From an uncultured Bacteroidales bacterium (GTDB lineage Bacteria; Bacteroidota; Bacteroidia; Bacteroidales; UBA932): 64,000 nucleotides of DNA. The translations under genes were made by a program, and so were the position numbers. The DNA is taken from contig CASEBV010000026.1 in NCBI GenBank assembly GCA_949286415.1, forward strand, positions 1-64,000, read 5' to 3'. The notes beneath the pieces were generated by a model. It saw only the letters and a program-made list of their open reading frames with translations, was not told the DNA's origin and did not search any database. Below, in pieces: positions 57,069 to 64,000 of this stretch (the first letter of the stretch is position 1; the number at the start of each line of letters is the position of its first letter).

Positions 57069-57439
57069 TGGACAGCCGCTGTCACAATACCCTTGCAAAG
57101 AAAGAACGCCTCTGCGGAAAGTCCCGCATATCAAGACTCCTGACGGAAGGCAGGTCTGGCTATGCCGGCTGCCTCCGCTATTGCTTTCTGGAGGGCAATG
57201 GCGCAGACTGTGACAGAATAATGGTATCTGTTCCGAAAAAACTTTTCAGACGGGCAGTAAAGCGCAATCTGCTGAAAAGGAGGCTGAGGGAAAGTTTCCG
57301 GCTCCAGAAAAACAAATTCAGCCTGCAGGAGCCGGTTGACCTGATGTTCGTATACAACTCCCGGGACATCAAGCCATTCAAAGAAATTTTCTCATCAGTC
57401 GGCAAAGTCATTGAAAATGTCAACAATTCAAGGAAATGA
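57068..57439 (+). CDS. rnpA: Ribonuclease P protein component
   Basis: The 123-residue basic protein has [20 protein letters not shown] (the RNR motif) and [18 protein letters not shown]. It helps RNase P RNA cut tRNA 5' leaders. The ATG at 57068 overlaps the TGA of the hemD-like gene by one base. The usual neighbour rpmH is absent here, as in many Bacteroidota. Confidence 0.94.
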   Translation: MDSRCHNTLAKKERLCGKSRISRLLTEGRSGYAGCLRYCFLEGNGADCDRIMVSVPKKLFRRAVKRNLLKRRLRESFRLQKNKFSLQEPVDLMFVYNSRDIKPFKEIFSSVGKVIENVNNSRK

Positions 57440-57755
57440 CCAGGGCGGGAAATTGAGGAAATTTCTCATTTTTCCATTTGTCGTTCTGATAAAATTCTAT
57501 CAGACTTGCATTTCCCCACTTACCCCTCCTGCATGCAGGTACTCCCCGACCTGTTCGCAATATTCTCTTGAGGCTTTCAGAAAGCACGGGGCAATAAAGG
57601 GATTCTTTCTCAGTGTCAGGAGAATAGCAAGATGCAACCCATGGGGAGGAAGCGGATATGACCCTGTTCCTGATGAATGCACCATTTTCGGCAGCCCCGT
57701 CAGGAATACCCGGGAAAAAACGACGGACAAGACAAGGAACGAAAAGAACAACTAA
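57417..57755 (+). CDS. yidD: Membrane protein insertion efficiency factor YidD
   Basis: The 112-residue protein has the conserved core [20 protein letters not shown] with [13 protein letters not shown] and [14 protein letters not shown]. The amphipathic N-terminus should bind the inner membrane, helping Sec/YidC insertion. It overlaps rnpA by 23 bases. Confidence 0.95.
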   Translation: MSTIQGNDQGGKLRKFLIFPFVVLIKFYQTCISPLTPPACRYSPTCSQYSLEAFRKHGAIKGFFLSVRRIARCNPWGGSGYDPVPDECTIFGSPVRNTREKTTDKTRNEKNN

Positions 57756-57766
57756 TTCATTCTGCC

Positions 57767-58474
57767 ATGCCAAAAAAAGAAAATATCCGCAGATTGTTTG
57801 ACAACATCGCTCCGGATTACGACAAACTGAACCATATCCTGTCGCTGGACATAGACAAATCATGGCGAAAAAAAGCCATCCGGGAAACCGTCAGTCCCGG
57901 CACCGCCCTCAACATACTTGATGTGGCATGCGGGACCGGAGACTTCGCCATAGGAATGGGCAAGGCCGCCGGAAAAGGAAGCAGAATAACAGGCATTGAC
58001 ATCTCTGCCGGCATGCTTGGAATCGGCAAGGAAAAAATCAAAGCAGAGGGATTGTCCGGGACAATTGCCCTGACGGAAGCCGACTGCGAAGCCCTTCCGT
58101 TTGAAGACAAGACCTTTGACCGGGTGACGGCAGCATTCGGAGTCAGGAATTTCGAGCATCTTGAAACCGGCCTGAAAGAAATGCACCGCGTCCTCGAGGA
58201 ATCAGGAAAAGCAATCATACTTGAACTCTCAACACCATCCAATCCTGTCCTCTCGTGGTTCTACAGGCTTTATTTTCTGCATCTACTTCCGGCCATCGGA
58301 GGCCGCATATCAGGAGACAAGGCTGCATACTGCTACCTTCCCGCCTCAGTGCTGAAATTCCCGGGTCCGGAGAAGTTCATGAAAATAATGTCAGACTGCG
58401 GATTTTCTGATGTCAGGCACAGGTCCTTTACCTTCGGTATCTGCAGGATGTACACCGGCACCCGACGCGCCTGA
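57767..58474 (+). CDS. menG: Demethylmenaquinone methyltransferase (UbiE/MenG)
   Basis: The 235-residue protein starts at 57767 (MPKKENIRRLFDNIAPDYDK). It has the SAM site LDVACGTGDFAIGMGKAAGK and the family motifs ITGIDISAGMLGIGKEKI, FDRVTAAFGVRNFEHLETGL and the C-terminal FGICRMYTG. It methylates demethylmenaquinone in the last step of menaquinone synthesis. It converges on menA, the preceding pathway step. Confidence 0.95.
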   Translation: MPKKENIRRLFDNIAPDYDKLNHILSLDIDKSWRKKAIRETVSPGTALNILDVACGTGDFAIGMGKAAGKGSRITGIDISAGMLGIGKEKIKAEGLSGTIALTEADCEALPFEDKTFDRVTAAFGVRNFEHLETGLKEMHRVLEESGKAIILELSTPSNPVLSWFYRLYFLHLLPAIGGRISGDKAAYCYLPASVLKFPGPEKFMKIMSDCGFSDVRHRSFTFGICRMYTGTRRA

Positions 58475-58502
58475 CGGAAGGACAGCCCAGTGCGTAAACG
58501 CA

Positions 58503-59411
58503 TCAGAACAGGAAAACGACAAAACCCAAGCCGCCCAGAACAGCAAACAGGAATGTCGCCACGACAAGAAGGGGAAGCATCGGGTCAAGACTCTTTCCCC
58601 TGCCTTTCCATACACCCACAAGATGCAGGACGAACAGCGGAAGAGTCAGCACGAAAAGATAATGCCACAGACTGAAAATCCTCGAATACGCATAGACCGA
58701 CATGGCAGCCCAGCCGATGAGGACAAGAAATGTCTGGTATATTTTCGCTCCCTTTTCCCCGATTTTCAGAGGAATAGTCACCCTTGTCGCGGCGTCTGTA
58801 CTCATATCCCTGATATTGTTGACATTAAGGACCGCTACACTGAACGCCCCGATGCTGACGGCAGGAAGAAGCAGGAACCACGACGGAATATCATGGGCGG
58901 CAATCAGGTATGAGCCGAGAACGGATACAATCCCGAAAAAGATGAACACATAGACATCTCCCATGCCCCTGTATCCGTACGGAGATTTCCCCAAGGTATA
59001 GCGCATGGCGCTTGATATTGCCGCAAATCCCAGTATCATGAACAGAATGGATTCAAGCGAAAGCAGCGTCCCGTAGGAGCACCATATCAATGCGAGGCCG
59101 AATACAGCGGAAAGAATGACATAAATCCATACCATCACCTTGAAATCCCCGATGCTGAGATGACCTGAAGAGATACTGTAGGCCGGCCCCTGCCTGTCAC
59201 CGGAATCAGTTCCTCTGACCGCATCCCCCAATTCATTGGAGACATTTGAAAGAATCTGCAGGCACAGTGTCGTCAAGATTGTAAAAATGACAACATCCCA
59301 CCGGACTATGTAATCAGAAGCAGCCAGCATAAGCCCCAACGAAATTCCTGCCAGTGAAAGAGGCAGAGTCCTGAGGCGCATAGCCTTGATACAATATTTC
59401 AACTTATTCAT
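58503..59411 (-). CDS. menA: 1,4-dihydroxy-2-naphthoate polyprenyltransferase
   Basis: The 302-residue protein has about eight to nine membrane helices. It carries the UbiA-superfamily motif NVSNELGDAVRGTDSGDRQG with a second acidic loop NVNNIRDMSTDAATRV. MenA attaches the isoprenoid tail to DHNA. The ATG at 59411 is used because the longer frame begins with GTG. It faces menG, so both menaquinone genes end against each other with 28 bases between stops. Confidence 0.95.
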   Translation of the reverse strand: MNKLKYCIKAMRLRTLPLSLAGISLGLMLAASDYIVRWDVVIFTILTTLCLQILSNVSNELGDAVRGTDSGDRQGPAYSISSGHLSIGDFKVMVWIYVILSAVFGLALIWCSYGTLLSLESILFMILGFAAISSAMRYTLGKSPYGYRGMGDVYVFIFFGIVSVLGSYLIAAHDIPSWFLLLPAVSIGAFSVAVLNVNNIRDMSTDAATRVTIPLKIGEKGAKIYQTFLVLIGWAAMSVYAYSRIFSLWHYLFVLTLPLFVLHLVGVWKGRGKSLDPMLPLLVVATFLFAVLGGLGFVVFLF

Positions 59412-59484
59412 CACAGTTCTTTACAATAAATAAAACAACATATAAAACAACAAAAGCGACAACTTCAGGGATAAGAGAAAGGTT

Positions 59485-59493
59485 CATCTTTGC
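59485..59493 (+). promoter_or_regulatory. Weak -7 element before the candidate small RNA
   Basis: It reads CATCTTTGC, one base off TAnnTTTGC. No clear upstream element is seen. Confidence 0.3.
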
Positions 59494-59640
59494 ATCGGTT
59501 AAGAATCTTATTCGTCTCAAATCCGGAGGCAGATGATTTCTGGGTAATGTGTGCAATTCTGACTTAGAGTCGCCTCCGGGACCTCTATAGATTGTGAGGT
59601 TTTGAATTGGGCTTCCTTGTGACAAGGGAGCCCAATTTAT
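59494..59640 (+). ncRNA. Candidate small structured RNA in the menA-GT2 gap
   Basis: The 225-base gap between menA and the GT2 gene has no good open frame but clear secondary structure. An 8-bp stem (59523-59530 with 59572-59579, CCGGAGGC/GCCTCCGG) encloses about 41 bases. A hairpin ACCTC/GAGGT (59581-59600) and a long hairpin (59606-59635, ATTGGGCT/AGCCCAAT plus more pairs) follow, and TTTATTT comes after on the plus strand. That suggests a plus-strand transcript ending in a terminator. It matches neither tmRNA nor SRP RNA as I know them; 6S RNA is possible but not shown. Confidence 0.35.
59606..59640 (+). terminator. Hairpin with short T-rich tail, probably terminator
   Basis: The stem ATTGGGCT/AGCCCAAT continues inward with nearly complete pairing (CCTTG/CAAGG) and is followed on the plus strand by TTTAT. 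On the minus strand, after the GT2 stop, the tail is AATTCAAAAC, which is not T-rich, so plus-strand use is favoured. Confidence 0.5.
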
Positions 59641-60461
59641 TTCAAGAAAGGGAACAGCACCTTAAGATTCAGAGAAAAGAAATGAAATACGGCCCAGATA
59701 AGCCCCTCACTGCGGAAGTCATAGACAAATTGCTCCTTGAGCGGCCTGCCCGTCGGTTTTGCCAGCGCACGATAACGCTCCCTCAGCCCCAAAGAAGAAT
59801 TCCGCCAGTCCGGCACCCCGGGATTACGGTCGCATACAGCAAGAATGCAGGGAGCAACCACAGAAACTATCCCGGCTTTTTCAGCCCGGATACCGTAGTC
59901 ATAATCCCCGAATCCGTGAGAGTAGAAAGAATCAAGCATGCCGATTCTCTCATAGACATATTTGGGGACAAGAACCAGATTGCCATTGAAAATGTCGCAG
60001 CCGACAGGTATCGTCTTGTCCGGGAGAATAATCCGCCCTTTCCGTGTGCGCCCGCCATAAGAAACCGTTCCGTCGGACCCCTCAGCCGTCCCTGCAACTA
60101 TAGCCTTGTGTCTCAATGCGGCAGAGATTTCAAACAGCGAAGAAAAAGCTCCCGGTTTCAGTACAATATCATCATTGAGCCACAGATAGAAATCCGGAGA
60201 TGATGCAGATGCGGCCTCCCAGGCGGCACACATTCCCCTGTTCCAATAGAGACTGCCGTCACCATGAATTATATTGACCTGAGGAAAAGCGGACACAACA
60301 GCATCAGCAGTTCCGTCAGTACATCCGTCATCAGTCATCCAGATGGAAAAGGTATACCGCCCGTCTGCCTTCATGGACTCCACCTGAGACATGCACGACT
60401 CAAGACATGCAAGTGTCTTGTCTTTTCTGTTATGAACCGTCAGAAGAACAACCGCTTCCAT
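59637..60461 (-). CDS. Family 2 (GT-A) glycosyltransferase
   Basis: The 274-residue protein starts at 60461 (MEAVVLLTVHNRKDKTLACL), just after the lepA stop. It has WMTDDGCTDGTADAVVSAFP, HGDGSLYWNRGMCAAWEAA and FYLWLNDDIVLKPGAFSSLF (the DXD-like motif), then GHGFGDYDYGIRAEKAGI-like residues (SHGFGDYDYGIRAEKAG). It is soluble and probably uses a nucleotide sugar for a surface glycan. It lies seven bases after lepA and may be co-transcribed. The sugar is unknown. Confidence 0.88.
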   Translation of the reverse strand: MEAVVLLTVHNRKDKTLACLESCMSQVESMKADGRYTFSIWMTDDGCTDGTADAVVSAFPQVNIIHGDGSLYWNRGMCAAWEAASASSPDFYLWLNDDIVLKPGAFSSLFEISAALRHKAIVAGTAEGSDGTVSYGGRTRKGRIILPDKTIPVGCDIFNGNLVLVPKYVYERIGMLDSFYSHGFGDYDYGIRAEKAGIVSVVAPCILAVCDRNPGVPDWRNSSLGLRERYRALAKPTGRPLKEQFVYDFRSEGLIWAVFHFFSLNLKVLFPFLK

Positions 60462-60468
60462 GCCAAAT

Positions 60469-62256
60469 CTAATCAAGCTTGAGAACGGCCATAAACGCAC
60501 TCTGCGGCACCTCGACCGTGCCTATCTGGCGCATGCGCTTCTTGCCCTGCTTCTGCTTCTCAAGCAATTTTCTCTTTCTGGTTATGTCCCCGCCGTAACA
60601 CTTGGCAGTGACATCCTTGCGGACAGCCTTCACTGTCTCGCGTGCAATGATTTTCGAGCCGATCGCCGCCTGAATCGCGATGTCGAACTGCTGCCTCGGG
60701 ATGAGTTCCTTGAGTTTCTCGCAGATTCGGCGTCCGAAATCATATGCATGGTCGGCATGGATGAGGCTTGAAAGCGCATCGGCAGGCTCGCCGTTGAGAA
60801 GGATGTCCAGCTTGACGAGCTTTGCCTCCCTGAATCCTATCAGATGATAGTCAAATGAGGCATAGCCCCTGGAAATCGACTTCAGCTTGTCATAAAAGTC
60901 AAAGACAATCTCTGAGAGAGGCATCTCATAAGTCAGCTCCAGCCTGTCGGATGTGATATAATGCTGGTTGACAAGTATTCCCCTCTTGTCAAGGCACAAT
61001 TTCATGATCGGGCCGTAGAATTCAGCCTTGGAAATGACCTGCGCCTTGATGTACGGCTCTTCTATCCGCGAGACAAGCGTCGGAGCCGGCAGTCCCGACG
61101 GATTGTGGACATCCACGACCTCACCCTGCGTGGTATATACCTTATAGGACACATTCGGCACTGTGGTTATCACATCCATGCCGAATTCCCTGAAAAGTCT
61201 CTCCTGCACAATCTCAAGGTGCAGCAGGCCAAGAAATCCGCAGCGGAAACCGAATCCGAGGGCAAGCGATGACTCGGGCTCAAATACAAGAGATGCGTCA
61301 TTGAGCTGGAGTTTCTCCAAAGAAGAACGGAGTTCCTCATACTGGTCGGTCTCCACAGGATACACTCCGGCAAAAAGCATCGGTTTCACTTCCTCGAAGC
61401 CGGCGATGGCCTCCCGGCACGGAGCGTCGACATGAGTTATCGTGTCGCCGACCTTCACTTCGGACGCAGTCTTTATTCCAGAAATGATATAGCCCACACT
61501 TCCGCAAGGTATTTCTTCCTGCGGACAGAGCTTCATCTTGAGCACGCCGACCTCGTCCGCTTCATATTCTTTGCCGGTGTTGAAGAATTTGACCTTGTCC
61601 CCTGTACGGACCGAGCCGTTCCGGACCTTGAAATACGCGATTATGCCACGGAACGGATTGAACACGGAGTCAAAGATAAGAGCCTGGAGCGGGGCGTCAG
61701 GATCTCCTGTTGGAGCCGGGACGCGCCCGACGATGGCATCAAGAATCTCCCTCACACCTTCACCCGTCTTGCCTGACGCCCTGAGCACATCATCCGGACT
61801 GCAGCCGAGCAGATCCACGACCTGGTCGGTCACCACCTCGGGCATAGCCGCATCCATGTCAATCTTGTTCAGGACCGGAATAATCTCCAGGTCATGCTCG
61901 ATTGCGAGATAAAGATTGGATATTGTCTGTGCCTGGATACCCTGGGTGGCATCCACGACAAGAAGCGCTCCCTCGCAGGAAGCGATGGCCCTTGACACTT
62001 CGTACGAAAAATCGACATGCCCCGGGGTGTCAATCAGGTTGAGAATATATTTCTCTCCCCCCGAGACATATTCCATCTGGATTGCATGGCTCTTGATGGT
62101 AATCCCCTTCTCTTTCTCCAGATCCATGGAATCGAGGACCTGAGCCTCCATGTCACGCTCACTCAGGGTATTCGTGAGTTCAAGCATCCTGTCCGCAAGA
62201 GTACTCTTTCCGTGGTCAATATGGGCTATTATACAGAAATTCCTAATGTTCTTCAT
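60469..62256 (-). CDS. lepA: Elongation factor 4
   Basis: The 595-residue protein starts at 62256 ([20 protein letters not shown]). It has the GTPase motifs [21 protein letters not shown] and NKIDMD, and the EF4 C-terminal domain ([20 protein letters not shown], then [20 protein letters not shown]). Length is typical. EF4 acts on stalled or mis-set ribosomes. The longer upstream frame is rejected because it crosses the promoter and the tRNA-Leu gene. Confidence 0.97.
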   Translation of the reverse strand: MKNIRNFCIIAHIDHGKSTLADRMLELTNTLSERDMEAQVLDSMDLEKEKGITIKSHAIQMEYVSGGEKYILNLIDTPGHVDFSYEVSRAIASCEGALLVVDATQGIQAQTISNLYLAIEHDLEIIPVLNKIDMDAAMPEVVTDQVVDLLGCSPDDVLRASGKTGEGVREILDAIVGRVPAPTGDPDAPLQALIFDSVFNPFRGIIAYFKVRNGSVRTGDKVKFFNTGKEYEADEVGVLKMKLCPQEEIPCGSVGYIISGIKTASEVKVGDTITHVDAPCREAIAGFEEVKPMLFAGVYPVETDQYEELRSSLEKLQLNDASLVFEPESSLALGFGFRCGFLGLLHLEIVQERLFREFGMDVITTVPNVSYKVYTTQGEVVDVHNPSGLPAPTLVSRIEEPYIKAQVISKAEFYGPIMKLCLDKRGILVNQHYITSDRLELTYEMPLSEIVFDFYDKLKSISRGYASFDYHLIGFREAKLVKLDILLNGEPADALSSLIHADHAYDFGRRICEKLKELIPRQQFDIAIQAAIGSKIIARETVKAVRKDVTAKCYGGDITRKRKLLEKQKQGKKRMRQIGTVEVPQSAFMAVLKLD

Positions 62257-62274
62257 ATCATAAATCCGTCGGCT

Positions 62275-62283
62275 GCAAATATA
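62275..62283 (-). promoter_or_regulatory. -7 element of lepA
   Basis: The minus strand reads TATATTTGC, 18 bases before the lepA ATG at 62256, which supports that start. Confidence 0.5.
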
Positions 62284-62348
62284 ATAATTATATTGTGATG
62301 CCACTACCCTCACCGCGTATGCTGCATCTATACCTGTCCTGCTGATAC

Positions 62349-62378
62349 CAAAAAAGACCCGCAGTCTCCTGCAGGTCT
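62349..62378 (-). terminator. Rho-independent terminator after tRNA-Leu
   Basis: The minus strand reads AGACCTGCAG, loop GAGA, CTGCGGGTCT, then six T. One mismatch is present in a 10-bp stem. It is nine bases after the tRNA 3' end. Confidence 0.85.
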
Positions 62379-62386
62379 CTTCAATG

Positions 62387-62472
62387 TGGTGCGGATGGCG
62401 AGAGTCGAACTCGCACAGGCTTACGCCCACCACCCCCTCAAAGTGGCGTGTCTACCATTTCACCACATCCGC
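62387..62472 (-). tRNA. tRNA-Leu (anticodon GAG)
   Basis: The minus strand has acceptor GCGGATG/CATCCGC and anticodon stem CCACT/GGTGG with loop TTGAGGG (anticodon GAG). A long variable arm (GGGCGTAAGCC) is typical of class II tRNAs, followed by T-arm GCGAG/CTCGC. The CCA end is encoded (62387-62389). Confidence 0.93.
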
Positions 62473-62487
62473 TTTTGGTTTGGGACT

Positions 62488-62519
62488 GCAAAGATACATT
62501 GATTTTATTTAATTGCAAA
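62488..62519 (-). promoter_or_regulatory. Promoter of tRNA-Leu
   Basis: On the minus strand TTTG (62516-62519) is followed after 19 bases by TATCTTTGC (62488-62496), a near-perfect Bacteroidota promoter, 15 bases before the tRNA. Confidence 0.7.
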
Positions 62520-62607
62520 TTTTTTTGTAATACTTAATATGCTTATCAGAAAAATTACCCCTGAAATTATTCCGAATACAGGAGACAGCCGACGCCCGGA
62601 CATCCGG

Positions 62608-63099
62608 CTAATCGCCGATCTTGTCCCAATACACCGACTGAGAGATGCCGAGGATGGAACCGCGGACTCGCAGCCGGCCGTCAGGCTCAAACTCGCACAT
62701 CACATTGGCCCTGATTCCGCGCGTAGGATCATAGATTTTGCCGTCATCCCATCTCATTTTGGCGGAATTAAATTTCAGTCCCTTCATAATCAATATCCTG
62801 TTGCATGGTGTATTGCGCAGGGACCTGTCAGGATTCTTCTCGTCAAGGCGCAGATTGCCGCGGCGGTCAAGGCTGTCGCGGATCCACAGGACCTGCGCAG
62901 AAAATGTGCCGTCAGTCTCTCGGAATACGCGGACACGGCTTTCCTCCCCCTCATGGGCGACATAGTACACTCCTATGATGTCATCAGGATGCCGGCAGTT
63001 CCGTGCCGAAAGGCAAGAAGAGGGCGCCAAAAGAAAGACAACCGCACTCAAGAAAAACGCAACCGGACATATCAGATTGCAGGTCAATAATCTTATCAT
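62608..63099 (-). CDS. DUF2147-like secreted protein
   Basis: The 163-residue protein starts at 63099 (MIRLLTCNLICPVAFFLSAV) with a signal or lipoprotein-type N-terminus (a Cys lies in APSSCLSARNC). The mature part has IIGVYYVAHEGEESRVRVFR, MKGLKFNSAKMRWDDGKIYD, then PTRGIRANVMCEFEPDGRLR and RGSILGISQSVYW. This fits the DUF2147 family of small periplasmic beta-barrel proteins (lipocalin-like), whose function is unknown. The start upstream at 63213 is rejected because it would cross two promoters. Confidence 0.8.
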   Translation of the reverse strand: MIRLLTCNLICPVAFFLSAVVFLLAPSSCLSARNCRHPDDIIGVYYVAHEGEESRVRVFRETDGTFSAQVLWIRDSLDRRGNLRLDEKNPDRSLRNTPCNRILIMKGLKFNSAKMRWDDGKIYDPTRGIRANVMCEFEPDGRLRVRGSILGISQSVYWDKIGD

Positions 63100-63123
63100 C
63101 TTCTCAAATTTATTCGTCGGATT

Positions 63124-63132
63124 GCAAATATA
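63124..63132 (-). promoter_or_regulatory. -7 element of the DUF2147 gene
   Basis: The minus strand reads TATATTTGC, 24 bases before the ATG at 63099. Confidence 0.55.
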
Positions 63133-63144
63133 AGAAATTATCCT

Positions 63145-63153
63145 TAATTTTGC
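63145..63153 (+). promoter_or_regulatory. -7 element of rpsP
   Basis: It reads TAATTTTGC, matching TAnnTTTGC, about 60 bases before the rpsP ATG. It lies back to back with the divergent DUF2147 promoter. Confidence 0.5.
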
Positions 63154-63212
63154 GCCGCTTTCTCGTGAAGGAAGCACAGGTAACAGTATTAACAATTTAA
63201 AACAGATTAACA

Positions 63213-63782
63213 ATGGCTGTTAAAATCCGTTTACAGCGCCACGGAAAGAAGAATTTCGCATTCTTCCACATTGTTGTGGCAGACTCACGCGCACCTCGCG
63301 ATGGCCGTTACATCGAACAGATCGGCTCCTACAATCCCAACACCAATCCTGCAACCATCGTCCTCAACTCAGAGAGGGCCCTTGCATGGCTCAATGTAGG
63401 TGCTGAACCGACTCTCGTGGCCCGCCGCATCCTTTCATACGAAGGAGTACTCCTCAGGAAGCACCTTCAGGGCGGAGTTGCCAAGGGAGCCCTCACCCAG
63501 GAACAGGCAGACAAGAAGTTTGCTGACTGGAAGGCTCAGAGAGATGCTAAGATCAACGCCAAGAAAGAGGGTATAGCAAAGGCTGCCGCCGATATTGCAA
63601 AGGCTGCCGCTGAAGCTGAAGCCAAAGTAAACCAGGAGAGGGCAGAGGCTATCGCCAAGAAGAAAGCCGAAGCAGAAGAAGCTGCAAGGGCTGCCGCCGA
63701 AGCTGCAGCAGCAGAAAAAGCAGCACAGGAAGCAGCTGCCGCCGAGGCAGAGGCTGCTCCGGCTGAAGCACCTGAGGCATAA
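63213..63782 (+). CDS. rpsP: 30S ribosomal protein S16 with alanine/glutamate-rich C-terminal extension
   Basis: The 189-residue protein begins [20 protein letters not shown] with [20 protein letters not shown], typical of S16. The usual S16 domain ends near residue 85. The rest (about 95-189) is a run of Ala, Glu and Lys that should form a long helix. Extended S16 proteins are common in Bacteroidota; the extension's role is unknown. Its stop overlaps the start of rimM (TAATG). Confidence 0.96.
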   Translation: MAVKIRLQRHGKKNFAFFHIVVADSRAPRDGRYIEQIGSYNPNTNPATIVLNSERALAWLNVGAEPTLVARRILSYEGVLLRKHLQGGVAKGALTQEQADKKFADWKAQRDAKINAKKEGIAKAAADIAKAAAEAEAKVNQERAEAIAKKKAEAEEAARAAAEAAAAEKAAQEAAAAEAEAAPAEAPEA

Positions 63783-64000
63783 TGACTGAAGCAGGCCACA
63801 ATCTGCTCAGAATTGCCCAGGTACTAAAATCCAACGGTACAGATGGGGAGCTCGTTATGGGCTTCCGTGACATCTCTCCTGAAGATATTGACCTCAAGGA
63901 ACCGGTGTACATCCATTTTGATGGACTCCCGGTTCCTTTTTTCATTGATTCCTTTGTCCGTAAGGGCAACACCAAGGCTCTGGTCCGGCTCACGGACATA
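63782..64000 (+). CDS. rimM: Ribosome maturation factor RimM (partial, C-terminus outside window)
   Basis: The frame opens at the ATG at 63782, overlapping the rpsP stop by one base, and runs to the window edge. The 73 visible residues (HNLLRIAQVLKSNGTDGELV, then MGFRDISPEDIDLKEPVYIH and PVPFFIDSFVRKGNTKALVR) match the RimM N-terminal barrel. RimM helps mature the 30S head, and rpsP-rimM pairing is usual. Confidence 0.88.
   Translation, partial: MTEAGHNLLRIAQVLKSNGTDGELVMGFRDISPEDIDLKEPVYIHFDGLPVPFFIDSFVRKGNTKALVRLTDI

Noticed and set aside
59494..59640. SRP RNA or tmRNA
   Set aside because: The conserved SRP apical loop and tmRNA tRNA-like ends are absent.
62257..62433. N-terminal extension of lepA
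   Set aside because: The added residues show no EF4 homology and would cross a TATATTTGC promoter element, a terminator and the tRNA-Leu gene.

Overview
The window looks like the chromosome of a member of the Bacteroidales (phylum Bacteroidota); the genus cannot be fixed from the sequence. The evidence is a SusC/SusD polysaccharide-utilisation locus (PUL), Bacteroidota-type promoters (TAnnTTTG, several with an upstream TTTG about 19-20 bases away), an ATP synthase operon ordered atpD-C-B-E-F-H-A-G with a signal-peptide-bearing subunit a, DUF6443/RHS proteins, menaquinone genes, and the gene run SUI1 - DUF4271 - hemD-like - rnpA - yidD - ubiE/menG. No insertion sequence, integrase, CRISPR array or rRNA was seen.

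Layout. (1) 1-3648, minus: end of a surface-polysaccharide cluster (polysaccharide pyruvyl transferase, FrhB-like iron-sulfur protein, Wzx-like flippase). (2) 3655-18257, minus: the most unusual part, eight tightly packed genes apparently read from one promoter at about 18284. They encode a vWA-like lipoprotein, a small membrane protein, a tubulin-like GTPase, a large protein with an actin/HSP70-type ATPase fold, a coiled-coil protein with a degenerate HSP70-like N-terminus, a zinc-ribbon GTPase, a GAP1-like protein and a membrane-anchored zinc-ribbon GTPase with a periplasmic SH3-like domain. The layout suggests an envelope-spanning, nucleotide-switch machine, and the transcript may continue into the polysaccharide genes six bases downstream. 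(3) 18396-25210, minus: F1Fo ATP synthase. (4) 25483-34047, minus: a polymorphic-toxin-like module: an SpvB/RHS-type protein with a DUF5977-like tail, a DUF6443/RHS protein whose AT-rich tip carries a JAB-type putative toxin domain, and an overlapping small secreted protein with a TonB-C-like end. (5) 34165-45119, minus: a PUL (SusC, SusD, GH18-like lipoprotein, DUF1735-LamG lipoprotein, then from its own promoter a DUF4838 protein and a serine-type sulfatase), resembling loci that act on host N-glycans or related amino-sugar glycans. (6) 45208-50064: a PhoR/PhoB-like two-component pair divergent from a PiT phosphate permease. (7) 50072-64000: housekeeping genes (miaA, smpB, tRNA-Ala, DUF2723 membrane protein, SUI1/YciH, DUF4271, hemD-like, rnpA, yidD, menG, menA, GT2, lepA, tRNA-Leu, DUF2147, rpsP and the start of rimM), plus a candidate small structured RNA at about 59494-59640.

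All function calls rest on reading motifs and translated sequence by eye; no database search was run. Promoters and terminators are pattern matches.
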